Of a DNA stretch of 64,000 nt, positions 63,546-64,000 are shown piece after piece; positions within the stretch are counted from its first letter, which is position 1, and every line of letters begins with the position of its first letter. The stretch spans positions 992,001-1,056,000 of the forward strand of contig CBDDJT010000002.1 in the NCBI GenBank assembly GCA_965229765.1. Direction: 5' to 3'. The notes below the pieces were generated by a model, which had not been told where the DNA came from, made no database searches, and saw only the letters and a list, made by a program, of their open reading frames with translations. The DNA is from ASV31 sp965229765 (lineage in GTDB: Bacteria; Pseudomonadota; Alphaproteobacteria; Rhodobacterales; Rhodobacteraceae). A program made the position numbers and the translations under genes.

Positions 63546-64000
63546 CTATTCGCTTTCTGGGTCGAAGCGCGGTTTGCGCTTCTCTCGGAAGGCGGCCAGA
63601 CCCTCGGCAAAATCCTCGCTGGCAAAGCAGACTGGTTGCGCTGCGGCTTCGAAATCCATCACCGCATCCGCGCTTTCATGGTGCTCCAGCATCCGCTTGG
63701 TCAGGCCCATGGCGAGAGATGGCTGCCGGGCGAGCCGCTCGGCCCGCGACATGGTCGCCGCGGCCGCGCCACCGTCGGGCACCACTTCGTCGGCAAGGCC
63801 CATGGGCCCCGCGTCCTCGCCCGTGAAGGTGCGCCCGTACATCAACGCGTCGCGCGCGCGGGCGAAGCCGATGCGCCGGGGCAACGTGTGGGCGATGGCG
63901 AAATCGGGCACGAGGCCGACGCGGAAGAAGTTGAAGCCGAGACTGGCGCCCTGCCCCATGACAATCGTGTCCGCGGTCAGGACCAGCCCGGCCCCGGCCC
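63546..64000 (-). CDS. Enoyl-CoA hydratase/isomerase family protein (3' part, cut by window edge)
   Basis: About 150 visible C-terminal residues of a crotonase. ADTIVMGQGASLGFNFFRVGLVPDF is the typical region after the second oxyanion/active-site segment, followed by GRTFTGEDAGPMGLADEVVP and a C-terminal FREKRKPRF tail. The N-terminal half is beyond the window. Lies 11 nt upstream of the acyl-CoA ligase gene, same operon. Confidence 0.85.
   Translation of the reverse strand, partial: AGAGLVLTADTIVMGQGASLGFNFFRVGLVPDFAIAHTLPRRIGFARARDALMYGRTFTGEDAGPMGLADEVVPDGGAAAATMSRAERLARQPSLAMGLTKRMLEHHESADAVMDFEAAAQPVCFASEDFAEGLAAFREKRKPRFDPESE

Overview
The window is high-GC DNA packed with catabolic and transport genes. 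The style (Dpp, TRAP, Ugp and Liv uptake systems, heterotetrameric sarcosine oxidase, an MttB-like methyltransferase, IS3/IS6/IS30/IS630 debris, many ATGA start/stop overlaps) fits an alphaproteobacterium, most likely Rhodobacterales. That placement is inferred from family content, not from a marker gene. No rRNA, tRNA or CRISPR array was recognised.

1-17.9 kb: an uptake and degradation island. It holds the 3' end of a family-5 solute-binding protein, a Dpp-type permease/ATPase set, two paralogous SAM methyltransferases each overlapping a small helical protein gene, a VOC protein, a cupin, an unusual alpha/beta hydrolase, an Asp/Glu-racemase-superfamily enzyme, a TRAP transporter, an aldehyde dehydrogenase, a flavin monooxygenase and a GntR/UTRA regulator. 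A shared AT-rich 10-mer upstream of the regulator and in the 2.8 kb divergent promoter suggests one regulon.

18.8-25.9 kb: a ROK repressor divergent from a Ugp-type sugar/glycerophosphate ABC operon. The operon ends with a 2H-phosphoesterase-like protein and an inositol-monophosphatase-like protein, with a perfect inverted repeat in the divergent promoter. It reads as import of a phosphodiester or sugar conjugate followed by two hydrolytic steps.

25.9-36 kb: a junkyard. IS630 and IS30 transposase stumps, an MreB-like fragment, a Pr6Pr membrane protein, decayed phage genes (M15 peptidase and a DUF6127-like protein), an intact dimethylglycine-dehydrogenase-like enzyme, and a decaying Dpp-type ABC locus that contains a 9-bp tandem repeat.

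36-51.3 kb: a second catabolic island. A plus-strand operon (HyuA, HyuB, aminotransferase, Asp/Glu-type racemase) converges on a minus-strand operon (MmgE/PrpD, SoxB, SoxD, SoxA, SoxG, D-2-hydroxyacid dehydrogenase, MttB-like) with a divergent LysR regulator. Hydantoinase, MttB, sarcosine oxidase and the dimethylglycine dehydrogenase together suggest breakdown of N-methylated compounds to C1 units and amino acids.

51.5-54.3 kb: an IS3 element with a frameshifted orfB, a truncated tyrosine recombinase, an IS6 element and a gene stump cut by it.

54.3-64 kb: a complete branched-chain-type (Liv) ABC transporter downstream of three SDRs, an acyl-CoA ligase and a truncated enoyl-CoA hydratase. It is probably an uptake and CoA-dependent degradation cluster for a carboxylic or alicyclic substrate.
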